From contig NZ_QBDT01000001.1 in assembly GCF_004124325.1 (NCBI RefSeq), positions 6,076,001-6,140,000 on the forward strand: a stretch of DNA of 64,000 bases, given 5' to 3'. Below the pieces are notes generated by a model, which had not been told where the DNA came from, did no database searches, and worked only from the letters and a program-made list of their open reading frames with translations. Source of the DNA: Streptomyces sp. L2 (lineage in GTDB: Bacteria; Actinomycetota; Actinomycetes; Streptomycetales; Streptomycetaceae). The position numbers and the translations under genes were made by a program. This document shows, in pieces, positions 1-8,248 of the stretch. How positions within the stretch are numbered: the stretch's first letter is position 1; the number at the start of each line of letters is the position of its first letter.

Positions 1-212
1 ACGGACACCACCGCCGTGCCGAGGAACACGCCCATGAAGGCCGGCCGCGGGGCGACCCGGTTGACCGAGTTCATCGCGGCGACGCCCTGCGCGGGCGGCA
101 GCCCGGCCAGCCCGCTCATCACCAGCGTCGAGAACGCGCAGAACACCCCGGCCATCACCCCGGTCGTCAGCACGCCGACCACGACCAGCGCGAAGTACGG
201 TCCGCCGATCAC
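1..212 (-). CDS. DUF1772-type small membrane protein, partial
   Basis: The frame runs off the window at base 1, so only about 70 N-terminal residues are visible. They hold a hydrophobic helix (PYFALVVVGVLTTGVMAG) followed by FCAFSTLVMSGL and a conserved AMNSVNRVAPRPAFMG segment. This pattern matches the DUF1772/anthrone-oxygenase-like family of small multi-helix membrane proteins, whose biochemical role is mostly unknown. The start is taken as a GTG preceded by GGGGAG; another in-frame GTG lies 9 bases upstream at 221. The same frame is closed by the DUF2293 stop about 50 bases upstream, so the two genes are probably cotranscribed. The family call rests on the N-terminus only. Confidence 0.6.
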   Translation of the reverse strand, partial: MIGGPYFALVVVGVLTTGVMAGVFCAFSTLVMSGLAGLPPAQGVAAMNSVNRVAPRPAFMGVFLGTAVVS

Positions 213-269
213 GCTCCCCACCTCGACCCCGCGCGCCGTGGTCCGGCCGTCCGGCCCGGATCCCCCGTG

Positions 270-962
270 TCAGCCCACATCCGCCGCCTCCTCCCACTCC
301 CGCACCACATCCCACACCGCCGCCGCGATCCGCCGCCGCGCCTCATGCCTCTCCACCCCGCTCATCAGCAACTGGTCGTACGGCGTGTCCACATGCCGCA
401 CGGACGCCACCACCGCGGAGATCACCGCCTCCCGCGACAGCGCCCGCCCCGCCGCGCTGCGCCCCACCCGTCCACTGCCCCGCACCGACGCGTGGGTCGC
501 GATGGCTACGGCCCGGTCGGCCGGGCAGCCGGGCAGCAGCCGCAGGATCTCCGCTGCGAACGCCGCCGTGAACCGCTCGTCCTCCACCGCCCGGCGCCTC
601 GCGTCCCGCGCCCGCCGCCGGCGCCGTACCTCGGCATCCGCGAGACACCGCGCCTCGGCCCGGGCCAGCGCGGCCTCCTCCACCAGCACGCCCTGCCGTT
701 CGTACCGGCCTTTGCGCCGGTTGAACCGCACCACTACGGCGGACAGCGTGCTCTCCTCCCGCGACCTGCGGGTCAACGCGGTGTCCCCGCGCGGTAGGAA
801 CACCAGATGCCCGAGATCCGCGCAGTCGAGGCACCGCGGCGCGCCCTGCTCCAGGACGAGCAGCGGCAACGGCCCCCGCCGGCACCCGCGGCACCGGGTG
901 TGCCTGAGCGGCCGCACGACCACAAGTCCGCCGAAGGAGCGAGAAATCACCGACCCTGCCAT
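270..962 (-). CDS. DUF2293 domain-containing protein
   Basis: A 230-residue protein starting MAGSVISRSFGGL. Its first 60 residues contain two Cys-x2-Cys pairs (CRGC and CLDC), which suggest a small zinc ribbon. The C-terminal half, with PGCPADRAVAIATHASVRGSG and SVRHVDTPYDQLLM, is the DUF2293 helical domain, ending in VVREWEEAADVG. No function is established for this actinobacterial family. The frame stays open far upstream, but that part lies opposite the uridine-kinase-like gene and is a GC-rich shadow. It is divergent from the gene at 1041 and followed closely by the DUF1772 gene. Confidence 0.75.
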   Translation of the reverse strand: MAGSVISRSFGGLVVVRPLRHTRCRGCRRGPLPLLVLEQGAPRCLDCADLGHLVFLPRGDTALTRRSREESTLSAVVVRFNRRKGRYERQGVLVEEAALARAEARCLADAEVRRRRRARDARRRAVEDERFTAAFAAEILRLLPGCPADRAVAIATHASVRGSGRVGRSAAGRALSREAVISAVVASVRHVDTPYDQLLMSGVERHEARRRIAAAVWDVVREWEEAADVG

Positions 963-1040
963 ACGCGCTTCATTCCCCGCGTCCCTCGCCGCCTCCCGTC
1001 CCGCCGCTCTCCTCTCTCCGCGCCCGACCGGCGAGGCATC

Positions 1041-1682
1041 ATGGGCCCTGTGCGACTCGAAGCGATCACCTGGGAGCGGCTCGGTGGGCTGCTCGCCGAC
1101 CGGCTGACCGGCCTGAGCCCGGCCGACGGCGGCGACTGGCTGCGCGTCGGCGTCGACGGGGCCCCGGCCGCCCGCCCCCAGGACCTCGCCGAGCGCGTCG
1201 GGGAGGCGCTGCGCGTACGAGGGCGGCCCTCGCTCATCGTCGGCACCGAAGGTTTCCTGCGCCCCGCCTCGCTCCGGCTGGAGCACGGCCGACGCGACGC
1301 GGAGTCGTACTACGGCGGCTGGTTCGACACCGGCGCCCTGTGGCGCGAGGTCTTCGGACCGCTCGACCCCGGAGGGGACGGCCGCGTCCTGTCCGACCTC
1401 TGGGACCCGGCCACCGACCGCGCCACCCGCAGCCCCTACGTCCAACTCCCGCCCGGCGGAATCCTGCTGGTGCACGGCCCCCTCCTGCTGCGCCACTGGT
1501 TCCCCTTCGACCTGACCGTCCACCTCCTCCTCTCCCCGGGCGCCCTGCGCCGCCGCACGCCCGACGCCGAGCACTGGACGCTCCCCGCCTTCGAGCGCTA
1601 CGACACCGAGACCGACCCGGCCGGCACGGCCGACGTCCTCGTCCGCGCCGACGACCCCCGCCACCCCGCCTGGAGCGGCTGA
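1041..1682 (+). CDS. Uridine kinase-like protein
   Basis: A 213-residue protein beginning MGPVRLEAITWERLGGLLADRL; a GTG at 1050 is an alternative start. The segment WLRVGVDGAPAARPQDLAERVGEALRVRG sits where uridine kinase/phosphoribulokinase-type P-loop proteins have their Walker A loop. Later come ESYYGGWFDTGALWREVFGPL and a central GGILLVHGPLLLRHW strand. Streptomyces genomes carry many such uridine-kinase-like proteins. Here the P-loop reads VDGAPAARP rather than GxxGxGKS/T, so phosphotransfer activity is uncertain. It is divergent from DUF2293 and convergent with corA. Confidence 0.6.
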   Translation: MGPVRLEAITWERLGGLLADRLTGLSPADGGDWLRVGVDGAPAARPQDLAERVGEALRVRGRPSLIVGTEGFLRPASLRLEHGRRDAESYYGGWFDTGALWREVFGPLDPGGDGRVLSDLWDPATDRATRSPYVQLPPGGILLVHGPLLLRHWFPFDLTVHLLLSPGALRRRTPDAEHWTLPAFERYDTETDPAGTADVLVRADDPRHPAWSG

Positions 1683-1687
1683 CCGGC

Positions 1688-1767
1688 GCCGGCCGTGACA
1701 AGTGCCGGCTGTGAAGAGCGCCGGCCGTGAAGAGTGCCGGCCGTGATCAGCGCCGGTTGTGATCAGA
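1688..1767. repeat. Five 16-bp tandem repeats overlapping the corA stop codon
   Basis: Five consecutive 16-base units follow the pattern GCCGGCCGTGAAGAGT, with 1 to 4 differences between units. They start 6 bases after the uridine-kinase-like stop codon and run through the corA stop (1763-1765), which lies in the last unit. A 16-base unit is not a multiple of three, so unit gain or loss would be tolerated only outside the frame. Confidence 0.85.
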
Positions 1768-2890
1768 GCCAGCCGTTGCGCCGGAAGCCCCGGTACAGCA
1801 CCAGGCACGCCCCTGCTATCACGGCTATGACGAGGGGGTAGCCGAACCGCCAGTGCAACTCCGGCATGTGGTCGAAGTTCATGCCGTACACCCCGCACAC
1901 CATCGTCGGCACGGCGATCACCGCGGCCCAGGCCGTGATCTTCCGCATGTCCTCGTTCTGCGCGACCGTCACCTGCGCGAGATGCGCCTGCAGAATGGAG
2001 TTCAGGAGTTCGTCGAACGCGGCGATCTGCTCCTTGGCCCTCATCAGATGGTCGAGGACGTCCCGGAAGTAGGCCTGTATCTCCGGGTCGACCACTCGGA
2101 TGGGCCGGGTCGCCAGGTCCTCCACGGGACGGGCCAGCGGCACCACCGCCCGCTTCAGCTCCAGCAGTTCCCGCTTCATCTGGTAGATGCGCCCCGGGTC
2201 CGTCCGCGCACCGCTCTCGGAGAACACCTCCGTCTCGACCTGGTCGATGTCGGCCTGCACCGCGTCCGTGACGTGCAGGTAGTCGTCGACGACGTGGTCC
2301 GCTATCGCGTGCAGCACCGCCGCCGGCCCCTTCGCGAGCTGCTGCGGGTCCGACTCCAGCTCCTCACGCAGCGGGCCCAGGGAGCCGTGCCGCCCGTGCC
2401 GTACCGTGATGACGAAGTCCGCGCCCGTGAACACCATGATCTCCCCGGTGTTCACCACCTCGCTCGTCGCGGTCAGTTGCTCGTGCTCCACGTAGCAGAC
2501 GGTCTTGAACACCGCGAACAGCGTCTCGCCGTACCGCTCCAGCTTGGGCCGCTGATGGGCCTCGACCGCGTCCTCCACGGCCAGTGGATGCAGGTCGAAC
2601 AGCTCGGCGACGCCCGCGAACTCACCGTCCGTCGGCTCGTGCAGTCCCAGCCAGACGAAGCCCTCGCCGCTCTTGCGCACCATCCGGACCGCGTCCACCA
2701 GGTCCGCGCAGCCGGGGACCCGCCGGCCGTCCTGGTACATCACGCAGTTCACCACGGAGGAGCCCAGCGGCGACCGGGCGGGATGGCTCAGGTCCACGCG
2801 CGGCCGCCGCCGGGCCAGCCGCGCCACCTTGCGCAGGCCGCCGACCCTGCTCAGCCCCGTGACCTTGCGCAGATTCCCCGCCATTGACAT
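1763..2890 (-). CDS. corA: Magnesium/cobalt transporter CorA
   Basis: A 375-residue CorA-family divalent-cation channel. The long N-terminal cytoplasmic domain contains VWLGLHEPTDGEFAGVAELF and HPLAVEDAVEAHQRPKLERY, typical of CorA. The C-terminus has two transmembrane helices with the signature YGMNFDHMPEL between them and ends in the basic tail YRGFRRNGWL. The start ATG at 2890 is preceded by AGGGGAGACAGAG; a second in-frame ATG is at 2884. CorA proteins are pentamers taking up Mg2+ (or Co2+/Ni2+) at the cytoplasmic membrane. The reading frame continues open upstream, but that extension has no similarity and overlaps other genes. Its 3' end lies in a tandem repeat. Confidence 0.93.
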   Translation of the reverse strand: MSMAGNLRKVTGLSRVGGLRKVARLARRRPRVDLSHPARSPLGSSVVNCVMYQDGRRVPGCADLVDAVRMVRKSGEGFVWLGLHEPTDGEFAGVAELFDLHPLAVEDAVEAHQRPKLERYGETLFAVFKTVCYVEHEQLTATSEVVNTGEIMVFTGADFVITVRHGRHGSLGPLREELESDPQQLAKGPAAVLHAIADHVVDDYLHVTDAVQADIDQVETEVFSESGARTDPGRIYQMKRELLELKRAVVPLARPVEDLATRPIRVVDPEIQAYFRDVLDHLMRAKEQIAAFDELLNSILQAHLAQVTVAQNEDMRKITAWAAVIAVPTMVCGVYGMNFDHMPELHWRFGYPLVIAVIAGACLVLYRGFRRNGWL

Positions 2891-3075
2891 CTCTGTCTCC
2901 CCTGGATCTCCTCGTGTGCATCCCCTCGCACCACGCTTCCGCGTCGTGGACCGCCAGTGTGCCAGCCAGGGCCGATCCGTGTGCGGGCCTGTGGGAACAG
3001 GAGATTCCGCTTTGTTCCCGCCTGTGGACAGAGAGCCGACCGGCCGGGTGCGCGGAGCGCTGAGATGATTCCGCC

Positions 3076-3870
3076 ATGACGCCATCCGACGGTTATCTCC
3101 TCGACAACCAGCAGGCCGAGGCGGCAGAACGCTTCGAAGCCTTCGCCCACCTCTTCGACCCCACGACCTTCCGGCACATCGAAGGCCTGGGCGCGGTGAC
3201 CGGCTGGCGTTGCTGGGAGGTCGGGGCCGGCGGCACTTCCGTGGTGTCCTGGCTCGCCCAGCGGGTCGGACCCACCGGGCAGGTCGTCGCCACCGACATC
3301 GACACCTCACGGCTCGTGGCGGCCGCCCGCCCGCCGGTCGAGGTGCGCGTCCACGACGTGAGCGCCGAGGAACCGCCGGGGGAGGGGTTCGATCTGGTGC
3401 ACGCCCGGCTCGTCCTCGTCCATGTGCCGGACCGGGAAAGAGCCTTGAGGTCCATGGTCGAGGCGCTGCGGCCCGGCGGATGGCTGCTCGTCGAGGATGC
3501 CGACCCGGCCCTGCAGCCGCTGACCTGCCCCGACGAGTACGGTCCGGAGCAGCGGCTCGCCAACCGGCTGCGGCAGGGCTTCCGCAGCCTGCTCGCCGAG
3601 CGCGGCGCCGACCTGGCCTACGGCCGCAGGCTCCCGCGACTGCTGCGCGAGGCGGGGCTGCTTGAGGTCCACGCCGACGCCTACTTCCCCATGACCTCTC
3701 CCGCCTGCACCGCCCTGGAGTCCGCCACCGTCCGGCAGATTCGCGACCGGCTGGTGGCCGTCGGACTGGCCACCGACCAGGAGATCGACCGGCACCTGGC
3801 CAACGTCGAGTCCGGCGGCATGGACCTGACCACCGCGCCGATGATCTCCGCCTGGGGGCGCAAGGCCTGA
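3076..3870 (+). CDS. Class I SAM-dependent methyltransferase
   Basis: A 264-residue protein with a Rossmann-type methyltransferase core. Motif I is CWEVGAGGTSVVSWLA near residues 45-60. An acidic residue ends strand 2 in VVATDIDTSRL. DLVHARLVLVHVPDRE is motif IV-like and LRPGGWLLVEDAD follows. This arrangement resembles small-molecule methyltransferases of the UbiE/Methyltransf_25 type; the substrate cannot be inferred. It is divergent from corA across about 185 bases, with no cotranscribed neighbour. The downstream untranslated stretch is a 13-bp tandem repeat. Confidence 0.85.
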   Translation: MTPSDGYLLDNQQAEAAERFEAFAHLFDPTTFRHIEGLGAVTGWRCWEVGAGGTSVVSWLAQRVGPTGQVVATDIDTSRLVAAARPPVEVRVHDVSAEEPPGEGFDLVHARLVLVHVPDRERALRSMVEALRPGGWLLVEDADPALQPLTCPDEYGPEQRLANRLRQGFRSLLAERGADLAYGRRLPRLLREAGLLEVHADAYFPMTSPACTALESATVRQIRDRLVAVGLATDQEIDRHLANVESGGMDLTTAPMISAWGRKA

Positions 3871-3892
3871 GCCGACCCGTGGGGAAGACCTG

Positions 3893-3944
3893 CTGAACCG
3901 CCCGGCTGAACCGCCCGGCTGAACCGCCAGGCCGAACCGCCCGG
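3893..3944. repeat. Four 13-bp tandem repeats after the methyltransferase gene
   Basis: Four head-to-tail copies of CTGAACCGCCCGG: two exact, one with C to A, one with T to C. The array begins 22 bases after the methyltransferase stop codon and ends before the convergent kinase gene. Confidence 0.85.
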
Positions 3945-4019
3945 CCGGGCGACGGGATGGGACGACCGGTCGGGGCGCACCCGCCTCGTGGCGGCCCCCG
4001 AGTTACGGCCTCCCTTCCG

Positions 4020-4940
4020 TCAGTTCGAGCCCGGATGGGGCGGTCTGCCGCCCACTCGTTCCACCGCCCGTGCCCCCGCCCGGCAGCCGCGGGCCGCCGC
4101 CTCCTCAGGGTCCGCCCCCGCGACGAGCGCGGCGAGGAACGCACCGGTGAAGGCGTCCCCCGCGCCCGTCGAGTCCCGGGGAGTCGCCGGCGCCGCCGGG
4201 ACCCGCGCGAGCACGTTCCCGGCCCGCGCCACCAGCGCACCCCGCACACCCGACTTGGCCACGACCAGGGGGAACAGGCGGCTCAGCTTGGCCGCCGCGT
4301 CCGCCGGATCGGACAGCCCCGTCAGCAGGCACGCCTCGTCCCGGCTCGGCAGCAGCACGTCCAGCCCTTCCGCGAACGCCAGGAAACGGTCCACGCCCAG
4401 CTCCACGAGAAACCCCGCCGACGCCGGATCCATGCTGACCGGAACCCCACGCGCGCGTGCCGCCGCGAGCGCCACCGCCGCGAGAGCCCGGCTCGGCTCC
4501 GAGAACAGCAGGTAGCCCGACAGATGCAGCCGGGCGACGCCGTCGAGCATCGCGTCCGACCAGTCGTCCGGTTCGAGCCGCAGGGACGCACCGCTGTCCG
4601 TGAGGAAGGTGCGTTCGGCCGCCGCGCCCCCGTCGACCAGACAGATCACGGTGCCGGTCGCCGCCCGCGGGTCGACCACCAGACGGGGGCGCACCCCGGC
4701 CGCGACCAGCTCCCGCTCGTGCCATGCCGCCGAGTCCGCGCCGACCCGCCCCAGCAGGCGTACGTCCGCGCAGCCGGTGTGGGCGGCCCAGCAGGCCACG
4801 TTCGCGCCGGCCCCGCCCGGCAGCATCCGGATCGCGGCGACCGTGTCCGTACCGGTGGCGAGCGGCCCCCGGTGCCGGGCCACGACATCGGTGACGACGT
4901 CGCCGACGACCAGCAGCGCACCGTTCCGCCCCGACGTCAC
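4020..4940 (-). CDS. PfkB-family kinase, probable pseudouridine kinase
   Basis: A ribokinase/PfkB-family sugar kinase of 306 residues. It has the N-terminal glycine-rich signature LPGGAGANVACWAAH and the C-terminal signature DSTGAGDAFTGAFLAAL, whose GAGD aspartate is the usual catalytic base. The gene overlaps the stop codon of psuG as GTGA, so the GTG at 4940 is preferred; another GTG at 4952 would add four residues. Pairing with pseudouridine-5'-phosphate glycosidase suggests that it phosphorylates pseudouridine (PsuK role). This is inferred from context, since PfkB specificity is hard to read from sequence. Confidence 0.8.
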   Translation of the reverse strand: MTSGRNGALLVVGDVVTDVVARHRGPLATGTDTVAAIRMLPGGAGANVACWAAHTGCADVRLLGRVGADSAAWHERELVAAGVRPRLVVDPRAATGTVICLVDGGAAAERTFLTDSGASLRLEPDDWSDAMLDGVARLHLSGYLLFSEPSRALAAVALAAARARGVPVSMDPASAGFLVELGVDRFLAFAEGLDVLLPSRDEACLLTGLSDPADAAAKLSRLFPLVVAKSGVRGALVARAGNVLARVPAAPATPRDSTGAGDAFTGAFLAALVAGADPEEAAARGCRAGARAVERVGGRPPHPGSN

Positions 4941-5845
4941 ACTTTCGTCCACGCCGCGGCGATCCGTGCGGCCAGTCTTACATTGCCGCGCACCGCTGCG
5001 AGGTTGGCGCTCAGCGAGGCCCCGTCGGTGTGCCGCACCAGGTAGTCCAGCAGGAACGGCGTGATCGCCTGGCCGGTGATGCCCGCCTCCGCGCAGGCGT
5101 TCAGCGCGTCGGCGAGGACGCGCGCGTGGAGACCCGGATCGAGTTGCTCCGCCTCCGGAACGGGATTGGCGACGATCAGTGCCGAGTGGGGCGCGCGGAG
5201 CGCCTCCTGGGCCCGCATGACATCGGCGACCTGCTCAGGGCTGCTCAGTGTCCAGTCGACCGGGTGCCCGGAGTCGGCGAGGTAGAACCCGGGGAACCGG
5301 TCCGTGCCGTACCCGGCGACCGACACCCCCAGCGTTTCCAGGCGTTGCAGGGTCGCCGGCACGTCCAGGATCGACTTCACCCCCGCGCACACCACAGTGA
5401 TCCGGGTGCGCGCCAGCAGACGCAGGTCGGCGGACTCGTCCTGCGTCACCGTCCACTCCCGGTGCACACCGCCCAGTCCGCCGGTCGCGAACACCCGCAG
5501 GCCCGCCAGCGCCGCGAGCCGCGCGGTCGCCGACACCGTCGTCGCTCCGCTCGCCCCGGTCGCCATCGCCAGGGGCAGGTCCCGGTGCCCCAGCTTGCGG
5601 ATGCCGTCCTCGTTCGCCACCCGTTCCAACTGCTCCTTGTCCAGGCCCACATGAGGATGCCCGTCCAACACGGCGATGGTCGCGGGTACGGCGCCCTCCT
5701 GCCGTACCGACTCCTCCAGTTCCCTAGCCACCCGCAGATTGCGCGGCCGGGGCAGCCCGTGCGCGATGATCGTGGACTCCAGGGCCACCACCGGCCGCCG
5801 TGCGCCCAGGGCCTCCCGGACCTCTTCCGACACCATCAGCACCAC
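4937..5845 (-). CDS. psuG: Pseudouridine-5'-phosphate glycosidase
   Basis: This enzyme splits the C-C glycosidic bond of pseudouridine 5'-phosphate, giving uracil and ribose 5-phosphate. The roughly 300-residue protein carries the family hallmarks VALESTIIAHGLPRPRN near the N-terminus, GVHREWTVTQDESADL and VVCAGVKSILDVPATLQ. TITGQAITPFLL-type residues (GITGQAITPFLLDYL) are near the C-terminus. Two GTG codons (5845, 5842) and an ATG (5836) are possible starts; AGGAGG lies 6 bases before the GTG at 5845, which is chosen. It is translationally coupled to the downstream kinase by a GTGA overlap, giving a two-gene modified-nucleoside salvage operon. Confidence 0.92.
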   Translation of the reverse strand: MVLMVSEEVREALGARRPVVALESTIIAHGLPRPRNLRVARELEESVRQEGAVPATIAVLDGHPHVGLDKEQLERVANEDGIRKLGHRDLPLAMATGASGATTVSATARLAALAGLRVFATGGLGGVHREWTVTQDESADLRLLARTRITVVCAGVKSILDVPATLQRLETLGVSVAGYGTDRFPGFYLADSGHPVDWTLSSPEQVADVMRAQEALRAPHSALIVANPVPEAEQLDPGLHARVLADALNACAEAGITGQAITPFLLDYLVRHTDGASLSANLAAVRGNVRLAARIAAAWTKV

Positions 5846-5970
5846 GCACCGCCTCCTGTCCGTCGGTCCTTCCTCATCTCTGGCGGGCTCGGCACCGGTG
5901 TAAACGTGGGCCGCGCACTCCGCCGGCCCGAGGTGAACGGTCGCCGCAGCGGTACGCCGCCCGGGAGGCG

Positions 5971-6007
5971 CGGTTGCGATGCGTCGGGGACGCACGGTTG
6001 CGATGCG
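5971..6007. repeat. Direct repeat upstream of the VOC gene
   Basis: The 13-mer CGGTTGCGATGCG occurs at 5971-5983 and exactly again at 5995-6007. Both copies lie in the divergent promoter region between psuG and the VOC-family gene. The 24-base spacing is close to two helical turns, so a regulator site is conceivable, but nothing else supports one. Confidence 0.6.
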
Positions 6008-6033
6008 CCGGCGATGCCGCCAGCCTGGGCCGC

Positions 6034-6462
6034 ATGACGAACTACCGCACCCGTCTCGACCACATCGTCCTGTGGGTGACCGATCCGGTCGCCGCTGCCG
6101 GGTTCTACGAGCGGACGGTCGGCCTGGAGCCCCTGCGCGTCGCCGAGTTCACGGAGGGAAAGGTGACGTTCCCCTCCGTGCGGGTCAACGAGGAGACCAT
6201 CCTCGACCTCGCCCCGCGCACCGTCGCGGAGCGCATGAACATGCTGCCCGGCGCGGCCGACAGCGCCGGCCACCCCGTCAACCACGTCTGCCTGGCCCTG
6301 CCGGCCGGGGACTTCGACGCCCTGCGCGCCCGCCTCCACGAGCACGGTGTCCCCATGAGCGACATCGGCCACGACTCCTACGGGGCCCGGGGGAACGCCG
6401 ACCGCAGCTTCTACTTCCGGGACCCCGACGGCAACATCGTCGAAGCCCGGCACTACGCGTAG
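6034..6462 (+). CDS. VOC (glyoxalase/bleomycin-resistance) family protein
   Basis: A 142-residue single-domain vicinal oxygen chelate protein. LDHIVLWVTDPVAAAGFYER opens the first beta-alpha-beta module. NHVCLALPAGDFDAL and SFYFRDPDGNIVEARHY form the second, with the usual metal-ligand His near the start and Glu in NIVEA. Members include lyases, dioxygenases and drug-binding proteins, so the substrate is unknown. It is convergent with ogt and 24 bases from it. Confidence 0.85.
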   Translation: MTNYRTRLDHIVLWVTDPVAAAGFYERTVGLEPLRVAEFTEGKVTFPSVRVNEETILDLAPRTVAERMNMLPGAADSAGHPVNHVCLALPAGDFDALRARLHEHGVPMSDIGHDSYGARGNADRSFYFRDPDGNIVEARHYA

Positions 6463-6486
6463 CGGCCCGGCCCGAGGGGGCGACCG

Positions 6487-7041
6487 TCAGAACAGCGGCT
6501 CGGGCAGCACGCCCTCCAGGGCGAGCAGCTTCCGCTTGGTCTCCAGCCCGCCCCCGAACCCGCCGATACCGCCGTCACTCTCCACCACTCGGTGGCACGG
6601 CACCACCACCGGCAGCGGATTGGCCCCCATGGCCGCGCCCACCGCCTGGGCACCGCCCGGCTGCCCGACCCGGCCGGCCAGATCGCCGTACCCCACCACC
6701 GTGCCGTACGGCACCCCGGCGGCCAGTTCGCGCAGCACCTGCCGGTTGAAGCCGGAGATCAGCGACCAGTCCAGCGGCAGGTCGAAAGCGTGGCGCTCAC
6801 CCGCGAGGTACTCCTCGACCTGGCGTATGGCCTCGGCCAGCAGCGGCGAAGCGGGATCCTCGACCGGCTCGCCGCCCAGCCGGGCCGCCAGCCGCTCCAG
6901 GGTGCGGTCGCGCACCCCGTCCGTCGCGTGGAAGACGACGTTGACCAGCCCGTCACGGGTCGCCACCAGCATCAGGGGACCGATGCCGGTGGCCACCACG
7001 GCCCACACCACCCGCTGCTCGTCCTGCCCATCCGTGTCCAT
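6487..7041 (-). CDS. ogt: Methylated-DNA-[protein]-cysteine S-methyltransferase
   Basis: A suicide repair protein that transfers the alkyl group from O6-alkylguanine (or O4-alkylthymine) in DNA to its own cysteine. The 184-residue protein shows the helix-turn-helix region VPYGTVVGYGDLAGRVG and the active-site motif VVVPCHRVVESDGGIGGFGG, with the acceptor cysteine near residue 149. The start ATG lies 6 bases after the -10 hexamer of a DNA-damage-type promoter, so the transcript is probably leaderless. No Shine-Dalgarno sequence is needed or obvious. Confidence 0.94.
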   Translation of the reverse strand: MDTDGQDEQRVVWAVVATGIGPLMLVATRDGLVNVVFHATDGVRDRTLERLAARLGGEPVEDPASPLLAEAIRQVEEYLAGERHAFDLPLDWSLISGFNRQVLRELAAGVPYGTVVGYGDLAGRVGQPGGAQAVGAAMGANPLPVVVPCHRVVESDGGIGGFGGGLETKRKLLALEGVLPEPLF

Positions 7042-7047
7042 GCGCCC

Positions 7048-7070
7048 ACGGTACGGCCCACCACTGACAA
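7048..7070 (-). promoter_or_regulatory. PafBC/RecA-NDp-type damage promoter of ogt
   Basis: Read on the minus strand: TTGTCAGTG, 8 bases, then TACCGT, with the ogt ATG 6 bases further on. The nonamer is identical to those of uvrA and uvrB. The architecture matches LexA-independent RecA-NDp promoters activated by PafBC in actinobacteria. The predicted start point coincides with the initiation codon. Confidence 0.75.
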
Positions 7071-7098
7071 CGCCGTCCGCCCGGCCCCTTCGGCCCGC

Positions 7099-7971
7099 TC
7101 AGTGCGCGGCGTTCAGCGCCGCCCGCACCACGTCGGGCTTGTTGGTGATCACGCCGTCCACGCCGTACGCGGCGACCTTCGACGCGGTCGCCGCGTCATT
7201 CACCGTCCAGGCGAACACGCCGAGCGGCCTGCCGTGCGGTCCGTCGAGGGCGTGCACCGTCGAGACGTAGGCGCCGGTGAGTTTCCCGTACGAGGGATTG
7301 ATCAGATCGGTGAAGTCCGCGTAGCCCTGCAGCTGGCCCACGGAGGGCCGGCCGAGGTAGGCGGTGGTGACCGCGGGCTCCAGCCGGTGGACGGTGCGGA
7401 TGCTGTCCGCGCTGAAGCTCTGCACGATCAGACGCGCGCGGTGGCGCCCGTCCAGCCAGCCCTCGTTGTCGAGGAGCTTCATGGTCTGCTTCTCGATGCC
7501 CGGGTACAGCTCCGGGTTCTTGATCTCCAGGAGCAGTTTCTCGTGGTTGTGCTCGACCCGGCGCATGTACTGCGCGAGCGTCGGCACGCGCGTGCCCGCG
7601 AACGCGGGGGAGAACCAGCTGCCCGCGTCCAGCCGGGCGATCTCGGCGGCGGTGAAGTCCTTCACCTTCCAGGGGGCCCGGCCGGGGAAGACCTGCTCGA
7701 CGTTCGTGGTGCGCTTCAGACTGTCGTCGTGGATGACGACGAGACTGCCGTCCTTGGTGCGCTGGACGTCGTTCTCCACCCAGTGGAAGCCCAGCGCGGC
7801 CGCCTTGTCGATCGAGGCCAGGGTGTTCTCCGGGGCGTACGCGGAGGCGCCGCGGTGAGCGATCACCGTCGGTTCGCCGGTATCGCCGGCCCGGGCGTCC
7901 GAGGTCGGGCTCATCAGGGCTGCCGTCCCCAGGACCGCGGTGGCCGTGACGGCAACTGCGCGCGCGTGCAT
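7099..7971 (-). CDS. Secreted glycerophosphodiester phosphodiesterase
   Basis: A 290-residue GDPD-family enzyme hydrolysing glycerophosphodiesters to glycerol 3-phosphate and an alcohol. The first 28 residues form a Sec signal peptide ending SDARA. The mature part opens with VIAHRGASAYAPENTLAS, whose HRG...PENT is the catalytic signature (His about 39). WVENDVQRTKDGSLVVIHDD supplies the metal-binding acidic residues and second catalytic His. The TIM-barrel C-terminus VFAWTVNDAATASKVAAYGV is typical. It probably scavenges phosphate or glycerol from lipid and teichoic-acid breakdown. No PHO box was recognised in its upstream region. Confidence 0.93.
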   Translation of the reverse strand: MHARAVAVTATAVLGTAALMSPTSDARAGDTGEPTVIAHRGASAYAPENTLASIDKAAALGFHWVENDVQRTKDGSLVVIHDDSLKRTTNVEQVFPGRAPWKVKDFTAAEIARLDAGSWFSPAFAGTRVPTLAQYMRRVEHNHEKLLLEIKNPELYPGIEKQTMKLLDNEGWLDGRHRARLIVQSFSADSIRTVHRLEPAVTTAYLGRPSVGQLQGYADFTDLINPSYGKLTGAYVSTVHALDGPHGRPLGVFAWTVNDAATASKVAAYGVDGVITNKPDVVRAALNAAH

Positions 7972-8248
7972 GCGTCCTCCTCACGTCGGCGAACACGGAC
8001 AGCTTCAGACTGACAGCAGAGCGTCAGTGCCGCCTGGGCGCAGGAGGTCCACAGGGGGCATACGGATGACCAGGAGTGCACACCGGTGCCGCACAACTGG
8101 GGCAAGCCCGTGTTTCTTTGCCGGAAAATCGTTCGACCATTCCGGCTCGGGTCATACTCTCTGCGTCAACCCTGGCCGCGGGGGCGGTCCGGGGAGGGGG
8201 AACATTTTCTGGCATTCCGGGATGTAAAAGGCGGAAAGGCAGCCGCAC

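Noticed and set aside
1763..4249. 828-codon open frame extending corA upstream
   Set aside because: Only the part from 2890 down is CorA. The rest is Arg/Pro-rich antisense to the methyltransferase and kinase region, typical of high-GC shadows.
8025..8048. CGTCAGTG upstream of the MHYT gene
   Set aside because: The first bases and the -10 position do not fit, and it is more than 200 bases from the gene.
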